A DNA stretch of 17,277 bases from an uncultured Bacteroidales bacterium. GTDB lineage: Bacteria; Bacteroidota; Bacteroidia; Bacteroidales; UBA932. Shown in pieces: positions 1 through 7,304 of the stretch. Position numbers and translations under genes: made by a program. The stretch covers positions 1 to 17,277 of the forward strand of contig CAKUPC010000042.1 in the NCBI GenBank assembly GCA_934675095.1, in the 5' to 3' direction. The notes below the pieces were generated by a model that was given only the letters and a program-made list of their open reading frames with translations, did no database searches and was not told the origin of the DNA. Within the stretch, counting starts at the first letter, position 1. Every line of letters begins with the position of its first letter.

Positions 1-6
1 GGATTG

Positions 7-37
7 CAAAGGTACGCCTTTTTTCTTTACCTGCAAA
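7..37 (-). promoter_or_regulatory. Consensus Bacteroidota promoter firing leftward out of the window
   Basis: On the minus strand there is TTTG at 37-34, exactly 19 bases, then TACCTTTG at 14-7. This matches the Bacteroides primary-sigma promoter consensus (TTTG at -33, TAnnTTTG at -7) in both boxes and in spacing. Transcription would start at about position 1 or just beyond the left edge, so it must serve a minus-strand gene outside the window. It lies downstream of the PUL terminator and therefore starts a separate transcription unit. Unlike the two internal promoters of this locus it has a proper -33 box, which suggests expression without an activator. Confidence 0.75.
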
Positions 38-76
38 CTTTTTCGCAACTTTTTTCAAACTTTTTTCATCTTTTTT
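19..76. promoter_or_regulatory. Phased A/T-tracts (probable bent DNA) upstream of the leftward promoter
   Basis: Five runs of 5-6 T on the plus strand (A on the minus strand) lie at 19-24, 39-43, 50-55, 61-66 and 71-76. The last four have centres about 10-11.5 bp apart, close to one helical turn, and the first is about two turns away, with the -33 box in between. Phased A-tracts are known to bend DNA, and A-rich DNA upstream of a promoter can act as an UP-type element. The role is inferred from position. Confidence 0.5.
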
Positions 77-164
77 CGCGGACCGAAATCGCCAGAAAGG
101 CTAAACAGCTGTTGGACACGATGTTAAGAAAAGCGGGGCGAAGAGAGGATTTTGGGGCAGGGAA

Positions 165-195
165 AAAGATTTCTCGCTGCGCTCGAAATGACAGG
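165..195. repeat. Dispersed-type intergenic repeat with an imperfect dyad
   Basis: The core 169-189 reads ATTTC-TC-GC-TGC-GC-TC-GAAAT, an imperfect palindrome with five outer pairs, a TC/TC mismatch and two inner pairs. Read on the minus strand it is a GTCATTTCGAGCG...GAGAAATC sequence. From memory this resembles a short intergenic sequence seen in many copies in Bacteroidota genomes. Only one copy is visible here, so calling it a repeat rests on recognition and not on counting. It sits between the PUL terminator and the next promoter. Confidence 0.4.
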
Positions 196-208
196 CGGGA
201 ATCCTTGG

Positions 209-255
209 GAATAACAGAAAATGCGGGAGCCGCATAAAAGTCGCAGCGCCCGCAT
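209..255 (-). terminator. Intrinsic terminator of the SusC/SusD operon
   Basis: On the minus strand, 23 bases after the stop codon of the DUF5007-like gene, ATGCGGG (255-249) pairs with CCCGCAT (227-221). After a 1x1 mismatch, GCTGC (247-243) pairs with GCGGC (233-229) including one G-U pair, leaving a 9-base loop. A T-rich tail, TTTTCTGTTATT, follows. A long GC-rich stem, short loop, T-rich tail and place directly after the last gene make this a strong rho-independent terminator for the minus-strand operon. Confidence 0.8.
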
Positions 256-277
256 CAGACACTATAATGAAACCACA

Positions 278-1462
278 CTACTTCGCCGTAGCGTAAGGAA
301 CGACCACGACTATCTCGTAGGTTCCCGGCTGATAGAACTTGACGTTCGTGCGCAGACGGACATACCAGCCGTCAGTTCCGCCGTTGTAGTCGTCGTCCGG
401 CCAGCTGTAGTTCTTAGGAATCGTGCCGGCCTTGTTGTCTGCCTTGAGAGAAGTCCACTCGAGGTTGCTGAAGTCCTTGTAAATCGCGCCGCGGATGTAG
501 GAGTAGGTCAGTCCCACTGGCCACGGGGTGTAAGGGAATTCCATATAGAGTCCCTCCTCGGCCTTGTTCGGGGCGGCAGGATTGTAGTTAGCGCCCTTCT
601 GAGGAAGGTTCCTGCGGTTCACAGAGTAGTCGATGTAGCTCGTGGTCGTCGAATAGGTGGCATAGTCCTCGGGGTTGAAGAGCTTGCCGTTCTTGTCGTA
701 CATCTTCACATAGACGCGGATTCCCACAGAAGGCTCGTCGCCGATCTTGCGGATTGCCATGTTCTTCTCGCGGCCGTTGTCCTTGTAGATGTTGTCACGG
801 CGGGTGGAGAAACTCGGGGCGGCATCGTTAATCTGGTCATAGTACGGGAAGGTGTTTGAAGGAGCGCCCTTGTCGTCCTTGCCGACGATGCAGATTCCGT
901 TCACGAAGTCCGTAAGCTCAAAATCCACGGCAGACTCGCCTCCCGTGCCCTTCTCTATCTTGAGAATCGCGTAGTCCTCAAGAAATACGGAGCCCTTGGA
1001 GTTGGAAACACTGACATCGACGTGATAGACCTCGCCTTCCTTCAGACCTATGTTGGCGGTCGATTCCATCGCACGGAGCTGGCCGTTAGTCTCGTTTATC
1101 ATCAGCGGGGTGAGCGTCGCGTCCGTGAGCTTGGACATCACCTGTTCGAGGGTCTTGTCCGTGAGGTAGTCGTAGGGAGCCGCCCAGAGCCTCGTCGGAA
1201 ATCCCTGAAAGAAGCCTTCGACGCGGTTGCCCTTCTCGTCGCGGACATTCTCGATTCTGAACTTGCACGGACGGGTGGAATTGTCGAGCCACGCGGTGCT
1301 GGAAGCGACCTTTGCGCCGAGCGCTACATACATCGTGTCCGAACCCTGAAGCCTTATGCCCTCGCCGATATATCCCTGTACCTTCGGTTCCTTGAAGCAT
1401 GAGGACACTGACAGGAGAAGGACTAATGCCGCGAGAATATATTTAATCGTATATTTCTTCAT
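278..1462 (-). CDS. Lipoprotein, DUF5007-like, last gene of the PUL operon
   Basis: This 394-residue protein starts with a lipoprotein leader (MKKYTIKYIL, hydrophobic core, then LSVSSC with the lipidated Cys at 22). It should be exported and anchored in the outer membrane. The body is rich in Tyr, Asn and Gly and looks beta-rich, with no catalytic motif that I recognise. The segment near residue 62 (NSTRPCKFRIENVRDEKGNR) and the position after SusC, SusD and a FAS1-like gene match what I recall of the DUF5007 family, which is common in this spot in Bacteroidota PULs. The family assignment is from memory. The gene follows the FAS1-like gene by only 18 AT-rich bases, so it is in the same operon. 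A role as an accessory surface glycan-binding protein, in the place of SusE/SusF, is inferred from position. It could equally be structural. Confidence 0.75.
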   Translation of the reverse strand: MKKYTIKYILAALVLLLSVSSCFKEPKVQGYIGEGIRLQGSDTMYVALGAKVASSTAWLDNSTRPCKFRIENVRDEKGNRVEGFFQGFPTRLWAAPYDYLTDKTLEQVMSKLTDATLTPLMINETNGQLRAMESTANIGLKEGEVYHVDVSVSNSKGSVFLEDYAILKIEKGTGGESAVDFELTDFVNGICIVGKDDKGAPSNTFPYYDQINDAAPSFSTRRDNIYKDNGREKNMAIRKIGDEPSVGIRVYVKMYDKNGKLFNPEDYATYSTTTSYIDYSVNRRNLPQKGANYNPAAPNKAEEGLYMEFPYTPWPVGLTYSYIRGAIYKDFSNLEWTSLKADNKAGTIPKNYSWPDDDYNGGTDGWYVRLRTNVKFYQPGTYEIVVVVPYATAK

Positions 1463-1480
1463 ATCTTAATATATTATATG

Positions 1481-2251
1481 TTATTTGTCGTCGGCATGCT
1501 TGCCGAAGAAGAAAAGGCTGTGATAGTAGAAGTGCTCGTTGTAGCTTGAGTCGCCGCTATAGATGATGTGAATCACGCCGGTGTTCGTGTGAATGTCGGA
1601 GACCATCATCCTGTAGCTCTGGTCGCACTCGTCGTTGTCCGGGGTGAGGGTCGCGCGCTCAAGGTAGGTGAGTTCCCAGTTCGCGCCCCTCTTGAAGAGG
1701 ACATGAATGAGCTTCGGAGTGGTGAGCAGGAAGTTCGAGTACTGGAAGCCCGCGCCCGCCACATTACCGCCGTCGTAGGCCGAGCCGGGGTCGGTGTTGG
1801 TCTCGTCGAGGGTGAGGTGAATCTCCTGCGTCCCGTCGATGGAGGTGAGATAGACCCCATCCTCCGGGATGTCCTCTCGTCCCCACTTGCCGGGATAGAT
1901 GTACATTCCCATCTGCGCGAGGTCGGCAGCGGTCATGTCCTCAAGCCTGAACTCGGCCGCGCCCTCGACTCCGTTGCGGAAGCCATAGTTCTTGCGTCGG
2001 ATGTAGCGGTTCACGGAGTATTTCGACGGGCTGATGACGGTGACCTCCCCGTTGATGGCATCCTTCAGACCGGCCTTTTCGAAGAGCTGGGCCACAACCG
2101 TAGTGTTCTCGTCCTGAAGCAGATATTCGTAGGTCGTCATGTCGAACTTGTTCGTCTCGTTTATCGTGCCTCCGATGACGTCGGTGCGGCAGGAGGAGAG
2201 GAACGGAGCGGTGACGGCCGCAATAATCATATATTTAAGAAATCTTTTCAT
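1481..2251 (-). CDS. FAS1 (fasciclin)-like lipoprotein
   Basis: This 256-residue protein has a lipoprotein leader (MKRFLKYMII, then FLSSC, lipidated Cys at 21). The rest looks like one divergent fasciclin (FAS1) domain. Residues 39-70 (starting TTYEYLLQDENTTVVAQLFE) resemble the first helices, TVISPSKYSVNRY (71-83) resembles the conserved TVFAPTN segment, and HTNTGVIHII (221-230) resembles the closing NGVIHVID motif. FAS1 domains are known adhesion or binding modules. The gene starts 21 bases after the SusD stop and ends 18 bases before the DUF5007-like gene, so the three are co-transcribed. The inferred role is a cell-surface accessory that may contact the glycan or the SusCD complex. The long insert between the two motifs makes the fold call tentative. 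Confidence 0.78.
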   Translation of the reverse strand: MKRFLKYMIIAAVTAPFLSSCRTDVIGGTINETNKFDMTTYEYLLQDENTTVVAQLFEKAGLKDAINGEVTVISPSKYSVNRYIRRKNYGFRNGVEGAAEFRLEDMTAADLAQMGMYIYPGKWGREDIPEDGVYLTSIDGTQEIHLTLDETNTDPGSAYDGGNVAGAGFQYSNFLLTTPKLIHVLFKRGANWELTYLERATLTPDNDECDQSYRMMVSDIHTNTGVIHIIYSGDSSYNEHFYYHSLFFFGKHADDK

Positions 2252-2272
2252 ATTCCGATGCGTTTAGTTTGA

Positions 2273-3907
2273 TTACCATCTTGTCTTGCCGTCCCAGTAA
2301 GGAGTCTGGCTGATGAGAGGGTTCATCTTCATTATTGAAGAGGATACCGGCCAGTAGTAGCCTTCCTGCTTGTATTTCGCCGGAGCCATGAGGTGGTCGT
2401 TCGGGAAGTAGTTGTTGCGGACCATGTCGAAGTAGAGACAGCCCTCGCCGAAGAGTTCGGCAATTCTCTGCTGCATGATTTCGTCGGCGAGGCCCGAGTT
2501 GTCGCCCTTGTACTCGCCTATCTTCGCCCTCTCGCGGATGTCGTTCACGATGGCCGTGGCCTTGCCGTACTGCTTGTCGCGTGTGTATGCCTCGGCGAGA
2601 AGGAGCATGATGTCGGTGTAGCGGAACACGGGAATGTTGGCTTCGGCAAAATAGGCGACATATTCATCGACCTTCTTGTCCTTGTCAGCCGTGAACATCG
2701 CGTATTTCGTGAGCCATGTGACCTTCGTCCTGTCGTTCTCGGCTCCGCCGGTGTCGTTTACAGGCTCGTTGTACTCGGAATCCCATGCGTCGAAGAAGAG
2801 CTTAGGACGGATGTCGCCGGTCTGCGTCGTGAAGTCATATTCAGGATACATCTTCGCCTTCTGGCTCGCCGGCACCCAGTCAATCTGGGTCGAGCGGTCC
2901 TTCATAGGGTCGCCGTCGAACGACTCCATCTTGCAGGTGCGCGCGGTGACGCCGGCCATGTCGGCACGGTAGGACTCGTTGGAGTCGGTGGAGATGTTGA
3001 GCTCGAACACGGCCTCGGTGGAGCCGCCGCGGTACATTGCCTGAATGGACTTCATGTCAACGTACTGGACATACGAGCGGTTGGAGTGGTCGCGGAAATC
3101 CTCAAGGGCGGCGACCGCTGCCTTCACATAGTCGGAAGCGTTGACTCCGGGAACACGGTCCCTGCGCACGAGGAACCACATCCACATATTCACATGACCG
3201 CAGAGCGCGAGGGCGGCTCCCTTGTCGGCGGTGATGCCCCAGCCGTCTCCGCCCGGAACGTTGAATTTCAGAAGCTCGACCGCCTTGTTCACGTCGGCGA
3301 GGACGTTCTGGCAAATGTCGATGTCGTCGGTTCTCGGGATTACGACAGGAGAGAGGTCCTTGTCGATGACCTGACTTGAGGACTCAATCATCTCGCTGAT
3401 GTACGGGGCGTTGCCCCAGATGCGGAGGATGTTGAAATAGACGAGGGCGCGGAGGAAGTAGGCCTCCCCGAGGATGCGGTCCTTCTGCCCCTCCTTGAAC
3501 TGGGAATCCGGAATCTCGTCTATCTTGCGGATGACCATGTTGGCCTGGGCGACGACCTTGTAGAAGTTGCTCCAGTCGGAGTAGTCCTCAAGCGAGCCCC
3601 ACATCTTGCTCGGGTTGGCGATGTCGGTATAAATCCCGTTGGTGTAGAGATACTGGGACGAGCCGCCGTTCCACCCGGCGCGGATGAATCCCGTGGTCGC
3701 GTCGGCGCGGCTGTACCAGTTGTTTGAATTGGCCATCAGACCCCTGTAGAGGGCGTAGGTGCCGGAAAGTCCGACCTCGGCGTCCGTCTGGGTCTTCCAG
3801 AACACCTCGTTGTAGATGAGATCGACCTGCTCCGGATCGAGGAACTTCGAGCATCCGCAGGCGCAGGCGAGGGCCAGGCCCAGAATTGCTATATACTTTT
3901 TCATCAT
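2273..3907 (-). CDS. SusD/RagB-family surface glycan-binding lipoprotein
   Basis: This 544-residue lipoprotein is typical in length for SusD. The leader MMKKYIAILGLALACACGC ends in GCSKFLD, the usual SusD start, with lipidated Cys probably at 19. ILGEAYFLRALVYFNILRIW (145-164) is the classic TPR-like SusD helix, and FRYTDIMLLLAEAY (428-441) followed by a helix ending in VNDIRERA is the C-terminal RagB/SusD signature. The protein ends in YWPVSSSIMKMNP...W as is common. SusD sits as a lid on the SusC barrel at the cell surface and binds glycan. The gene follows SusC after 57 bases that hold a 20-bp AT palindrome. An AAGGA lies 4 bases before the first ATG and 7 before the second (3904), so either Met may be used. 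Confidence 0.96.
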   Translation of the reverse strand: MMKKYIAILGLALACACGCSKFLDPEQVDLIYNEVFWKTQTDAEVGLSGTYALYRGLMANSNNWYSRADATTGFIRAGWNGGSSQYLYTNGIYTDIANPSKMWGSLEDYSDWSNFYKVVAQANMVIRKIDEIPDSQFKEGQKDRILGEAYFLRALVYFNILRIWGNAPYISEMIESSSQVIDKDLSPVVIPRTDDIDICQNVLADVNKAVELLKFNVPGGDGWGITADKGAALALCGHVNMWMWFLVRRDRVPGVNASDYVKAAVAALEDFRDHSNRSYVQYVDMKSIQAMYRGGSTEAVFELNISTDSNESYRADMAGVTARTCKMESFDGDPMKDRSTQIDWVPASQKAKMYPEYDFTTQTGDIRPKLFFDAWDSEYNEPVNDTGGAENDRTKVTWLTKYAMFTADKDKKVDEYVAYFAEANIPVFRYTDIMLLLAEAYTRDKQYGKATAIVNDIRERAKIGEYKGDNSGLADEIMQQRIAELFGEGCLYFDMVRNNYFPNDHLMAPAKYKQEGYYWPVSSSIMKMNPLISQTPYWDGKTRW

Positions 3908-3916
3908 ATTGTCCTT

Positions 3917-3936
3917 ATTATATAATATTATATAAT
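3917..3936. repeat. Perfect 20-bp AT palindrome between susC and susD
   Basis: The sequence ATTATATAATATTATATAAT is its own reverse complement. It lies in the 57-base gap between the SusC stop and the SusD start, about 10 bases before the SusD start codon. In RNA it could fold into an A-U hairpin just ahead of the AAGGA. It may be a weak translational or processing signal, or simply AT-rich spacer. No function can be read from the sequence alone. Confidence 0.6.
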
Positions 3937-3964
3937 TGAGTAAGCGTTTCCCTTTCTGAAAATC

Positions 3965-6900
3965 TCAGAACTGCAGCTGTACGCCGAAGACTATCGTGCG
4001 GGAAATCGGGTAGCCGGAACCGTTGTAGAATCCGGTACGGGACACCAGACGGGGGTCGAGCACGGATGACTTCTTCCACATCGCGAGGTTCTGGCCCGTC
4101 ACATAGACGTTTATTCCCCTCATGCGGATCTTGTCGAGCCACTTGTGAGGCAGGTCGTAGGACAGGGTCACGTTGTCGAGGCTCCAGTAGTCGCCCGGCT
4201 CGATGAACATGGAGGACATACGGAACGAACGCGCTCCGCCGCCTTCCCAGTAGTTCACGTAAATCATCGGATAGTACGAGCCGTCGCCCGGAGCCTTCCA
4301 GAACTTGGAGTCGTCGAACTTGTAGAGCGCGTACTGGTAGAAGCTGGCAGCGTCGTCGAAGCGCGAGAGCTGCTGCTGGAGGGTGCTGTTCACGATGTAG
4401 TGGCCGAACGCGAAGGAGGTGTTCACCCTGAGGGAGAGTCCCTTCCAGCGGAGGGTGGTGTTGAGACCGCCGGTCACCTTCGGCTCCGGAGTCTTGCCCT
4501 CGATGATCTTCATGTCGTTCTCGCTCTCATATCCCTCGATGCGGTAGTCTCCGTTCACGTCGGTAAATACAGGCATACCCGGGAATATGCGTCCCTGAAG
4601 GTTACGCGCAAGGCCCGCGTCGGCCCCGTTGTACTTGAGTGCCTCGCCGGTGAACGGATCCACAGGAAGGTCGGAGTAGTAGTCGAGCGTGCCCTGATAC
4701 TCATACATATAGTACTGGAACGCAGGAGCGCCCTCGATGAAGGCGTAGTAGCCGCTGCGGTTGATGTAGTCGCGTCCGCCGTTTCCGAGCTTTGCAATCT
4801 TGGTGGAGTTGTTCGCGAGGTTGAGCGTCCAGTCCCACTGGAATGCGGATGTCCTCGGGAAGAGGTAGCCGGTGAGGGAGAGCTCGAATCCGTGGCTCAC
4901 CATATCGACGAGGTTCGACGAAAGCTTGTTGTAGCCGACGTATGACGGAAGCTGCGAGGTATAGACGAGGTCGGACATATACTTTGAATATATATCACCC
5001 GAGAAATACAGCCTGTGATTGAAGAGTTCGAGGTCCAGACCGTAGTTGATTTCCTTGGTGCGGCTCCACGAAAGATCCTTGTTGGCAATCTTGTCGAAGT
5101 CCGCGATGAGGGCAAGCTTGTCTCCGTAGGTCTTGATGTCCATCTTGTCGCTGTACATGTAGCCGAGACCGCCGGTAATCGAACCGAGGGACACGAGCGA
5201 GTTGTACTGGAGAAGAGGGTCGTAGTAAATCTCTCCGGACGTACCGAACGACACGCGGAACTTTCCGAAGTCCATCCATTTCTTCGTGGCCTTCATCCAT
5301 GGTTCCTCGGAGAATGCCCAGTGAGCCTTGACGGACGGGAAGTTAGCCCATTTGTTGTTGGCCCCGAACCTTGAAGAAGCATCGCGGCGAAAAACGCCCT
5401 CGACCTTGTATCGGTTGTTCCTGTAGCCGTATGAGGCCATGGCGAAGACCGAGAACATATTGGAGGTTACGATGTCAGAGTAGGCGAATGTATTTTCCTT
5501 TTTGTAGCCCTGGATGACCTTGAGGTAGTCGGACATTCCGTCCTCGGCCTCGGCGCGGAGCTGGTTCAGCGTGTTGGTGTTCACCTCAACTCCGAGGAGT
5601 CCCACGACTCCGTGCTCGCCCTCCTTTCCGAAAGCCTGGTTGTAGTTCAGGACGGAGTTTGCGTTGATTGTGGTGGTCACGCCGGCAGAGGAGTGCGCCA
5701 CGCTGCGGTGGTCGTCACGGGCGACGGCGGGGAGGAAGTAGTCGCGCTTTCCGTAGTCGAGAATCATGGACGCCTGGTTGTCCCAGCTCAGCCCCTCGAA
5801 GAACTTGACGCGAAGTGTCTCGCCGACGGAGATGGAGTGCGTCCTGTTCTTGTTGTAGGCGTCGCCGAGCTGGCCGCTCATCATGCGGAGCTCTTCGTCG
5901 GAACGGTAGAACAGGGACGACGGAAGTTCGGTCGGCGAGGTAGGCATGGCCTTCATGAGGTCGTTCAGACCGCCCTTACGGTCGAGGTAGGTGTAGCGCA
6001 TCACGAGTTCGTTGTGCAGGTGCTTGTTAAGGTCCGTCACGAGGCTGGTGTTGAGATTGGTTCTCTGCACGCCGTAGCCCACGAGCACGCCGGTCTCACG
6101 GTAGTGGCCGATGCTGACACGGTAGGAGTTGCTGTTGTTTCCTCCCTCCATCGAAAGGTCGTAGTTCTGGGTGGAACCGTTCTGATAGAACATCTCCTGA
6201 TAGTCGTAGGCGTTGTTGAACGCCGGGTTATATTTGTCCGTGAGCACCGCCGGAAGGGTGTGTCCCATAATCTCGACGGCTGCGGCGGGACGGATGTCGA
6301 ACCACTCCTGGTCGCCGAAGAGGTTGCTAAGGGTGGTCTCAATCATGCCAATCTTGGCCTCGCGCTCCTCGTTTCCGAGATAGACGGCAAGCTTGGACGG
6401 CTTGGTGATGACTCCGTAGCTGGCGCGGGCGGTGACGCGGGGTGCGCCGCTCGTACCCTTGCGGGTGGTGATGATGACGACGCCGTTCGCGCCGCGTGAA
6501 CCGTAAATCGCGGTCGCCGCCGCATCCTTGAGGATGTCGATTGACTGCACGTCCTGAGGGTTCAGGGTGGAGAGGAAGTCATTGTCGGTCACGTTGTAGC
6601 CCGCGAAGTCCTGAAGGGCCATCGGGATGCCGTCGATGATGTAGAGAGGGTTGCTGATACCCGTGATGTCGTTGGCTGACGAGAGGGAGTTGTTGCCTCG
6701 GATGACAATTCCGGAGCTTGCCGCACCCGGAACGCCGCTTCTGATGACGGTCTGGAGGCCGGCCGCCTGACCCGCGAGCATATTCACGAGGGAGACTGAC
6801 TGGGTGTTCTCGATTGCGTCCATGTCAATCTTCGCCACGGAAGCCGAAATGTCACGCAGGTTCTGCTTCGTGTAGCCGATGGAAACGGACTCGCTGAGCC

Positions 6901-7225
6901 TGAGGTTGTTGGCCTTGAGGACAACATTCATCTTTTCAGTTGCCGGAAGGCGCTCGTCGTCACAGCCGAGATAGGAGAACACGAGCATCGTACCCCTCGG
7001 GACCGTAATCGTGAACTCTCCGTCAACATCGGTCACGACTCCTCCCTTACGGTTGTTCTCCGCGTATGCGGCCGCACCGATGAGGGGTTCTCCGTCGTCA
7101 CCGGTTATGACTCCGGTAACCCTGATGAGATCTTTCTGCTGACCCGCAGCGGAGAAAGAACCCACGCACCCGAGGAATGCCGCGAGCAGCACGCAAAGGG
7201 CAGTTTTTAAGAGTTTCTTCACCAT
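3965..7225 (-). CDS. SusC/RagA-family TonB-dependent outer-membrane transporter
   Basis: This is the outer-membrane barrel that imports oligosaccharides with TonB energy, capped by SusD. From the start at 7225 it has 1086 residues: a signal peptide (MVKKLLKTALCVLLAAFLG...), a carboxypeptidase-D regulatory-like domain (about 34-106), a plug with SESVSIGYTKQ (about 111-121), PLYIIDG and AIYGSRGANGVVIITT (about 239-254), then the barrel to the terminal Phe of VFGVQLQF. There is no STN domain, so direct anti-sigma signalling is unlikely, in line with the hybrid regulator nearby. An in-frame ATG at 7273 would add 16 residues, but these use AT-rich codons (cta, tta, cga, aat) unlike the GC-rich gene and would precede the basic signal-peptide start, so 7225 is preferred. 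The GH127 gene ends 79 bases upstream with no promoter visible between. Confidence 0.96.
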   Translation of the reverse strand: MVKKLLKTALCVLLAAFLGCVGSFSAAGQQKDLIRVTGVITGDDGEPLIGAAAYAENNRKGGVVTDVDGEFTITVPRGTMLVFSYLGCDDERLPATEKMNVVLKANNLRLSESVSIGYTKQNLRDISASVAKIDMDAIENTQSVSLVNMLAGQAAGLQTVIRSGVPGAASSGIVIRGNNSLSSANDITGISNPLYIIDGIPMALQDFAGYNVTDNDFLSTLNPQDVQSIDILKDAAATAIYGSRGANGVVIITTRKGTSGAPRVTARASYGVITKPSKLAVYLGNEEREAKIGMIETTLSNLFGDQEWFDIRPAAAVEIMGHTLPAVLTDKYNPAFNNAYDYQEMFYQNGSTQNYDLSMEGGNNSNSYRVSIGHYRETGVLVGYGVQRTNLNTSLVTDLNKHLHNELVMRYTYLDRKGGLNDLMKAMPTSPTELPSSLFYRSDEELRMMSGQLGDAYNKNRTHSISVGETLRVKFFEGLSWDNQASMILDYGKRDYFLPAVARDDHRSVAHSSAGVTTTINANSVLNYNQAFGKEGEHGVVGLLGVEVNTNTLNQLRAEAEDGMSDYLKVIQGYKKENTFAYSDIVTSNMFSVFAMASYGYRNNRYKVEGVFRRDASSRFGANNKWANFPSVKAHWAFSEEPWMKATKKWMDFGKFRVSFGTSGEIYYDPLLQYNSLVSLGSITGGLGYMYSDKMDIKTYGDKLALIADFDKIANKDLSWSRTKEINYGLDLELFNHRLYFSGDIYSKYMSDLVYTSQLPSYVGYNKLSSNLVDMVSHGFELSLTGYLFPRTSAFQWDWTLNLANNSTKIAKLGNGGRDYINRSGYYAFIEGAPAFQYYMYEYQGTLDYYSDLPVDPFTGEALKYNGADAGLARNLQGRIFPGMPVFTDVNGDYRIEGYESENDMKIIEGKTPEPKVTGGLNTTLRWKGLSLRVNTSFAFGHYIVNSTLQQQLSRFDDAASFYQYALYKFDDSKFWKAPGDGSYYPMIYVNYWEGGGARSFRMSSMFIEPGDYWSLDNVTLSYDLPHKWLDKIRMRGINVYVTGQNLAMWKKSSVLDPRLVSRTGFYNGSGYPISRTIVFGVQLQF

Positions 7226-7276
7226 AATTCGATTGGTTAACAGTGATTTATAATTATTGGTTGATAGTTTCATGTC

Positions 7277-7290
7277 CCCGAAGATTCGGG
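7277..7290. repeat. Small GC-rich dyad in the GH127-susC gap
   Basis: CCCGAA and TTCGGG flank a two-base centre, forming a six-pair stem if transcribed. It lies 14 bases after the GH127 stop. No T-run follows on the minus strand (the RNA goes on as GACATGAAAC), so it is not a standard terminator. It might be a processing or stability hairpin that separates enzyme and SusC mRNA levels. It is short enough to be chance. Confidence 0.35.
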
Positions 7291-7304
7291 AATATATTTT
7301 TCCG

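Noticed and set aside
4..237. 77-codon plus-strand ORF at the left edge
   Set aside because: It runs through the T-tracts, the dyad repeat and the terminator, and its composition follows those elements. No ribosome binding site or conserved motif is seen.
7226..7273. Start of susC at the upstream ATG (7273)
   Set aside because: The 16 added codons are AT-rich and unlike the gene's codon use, and the basic signal-peptide start is at 7225. Not fully excluded, since some SusC proteins have long N-terminal extensions.
7277..7290. Dyad after the GH127 gene as a terminator
   Set aside because: The stem is only six pairs and no T-run follows. No promoter is visible before susC, so co-transcription is more likely.
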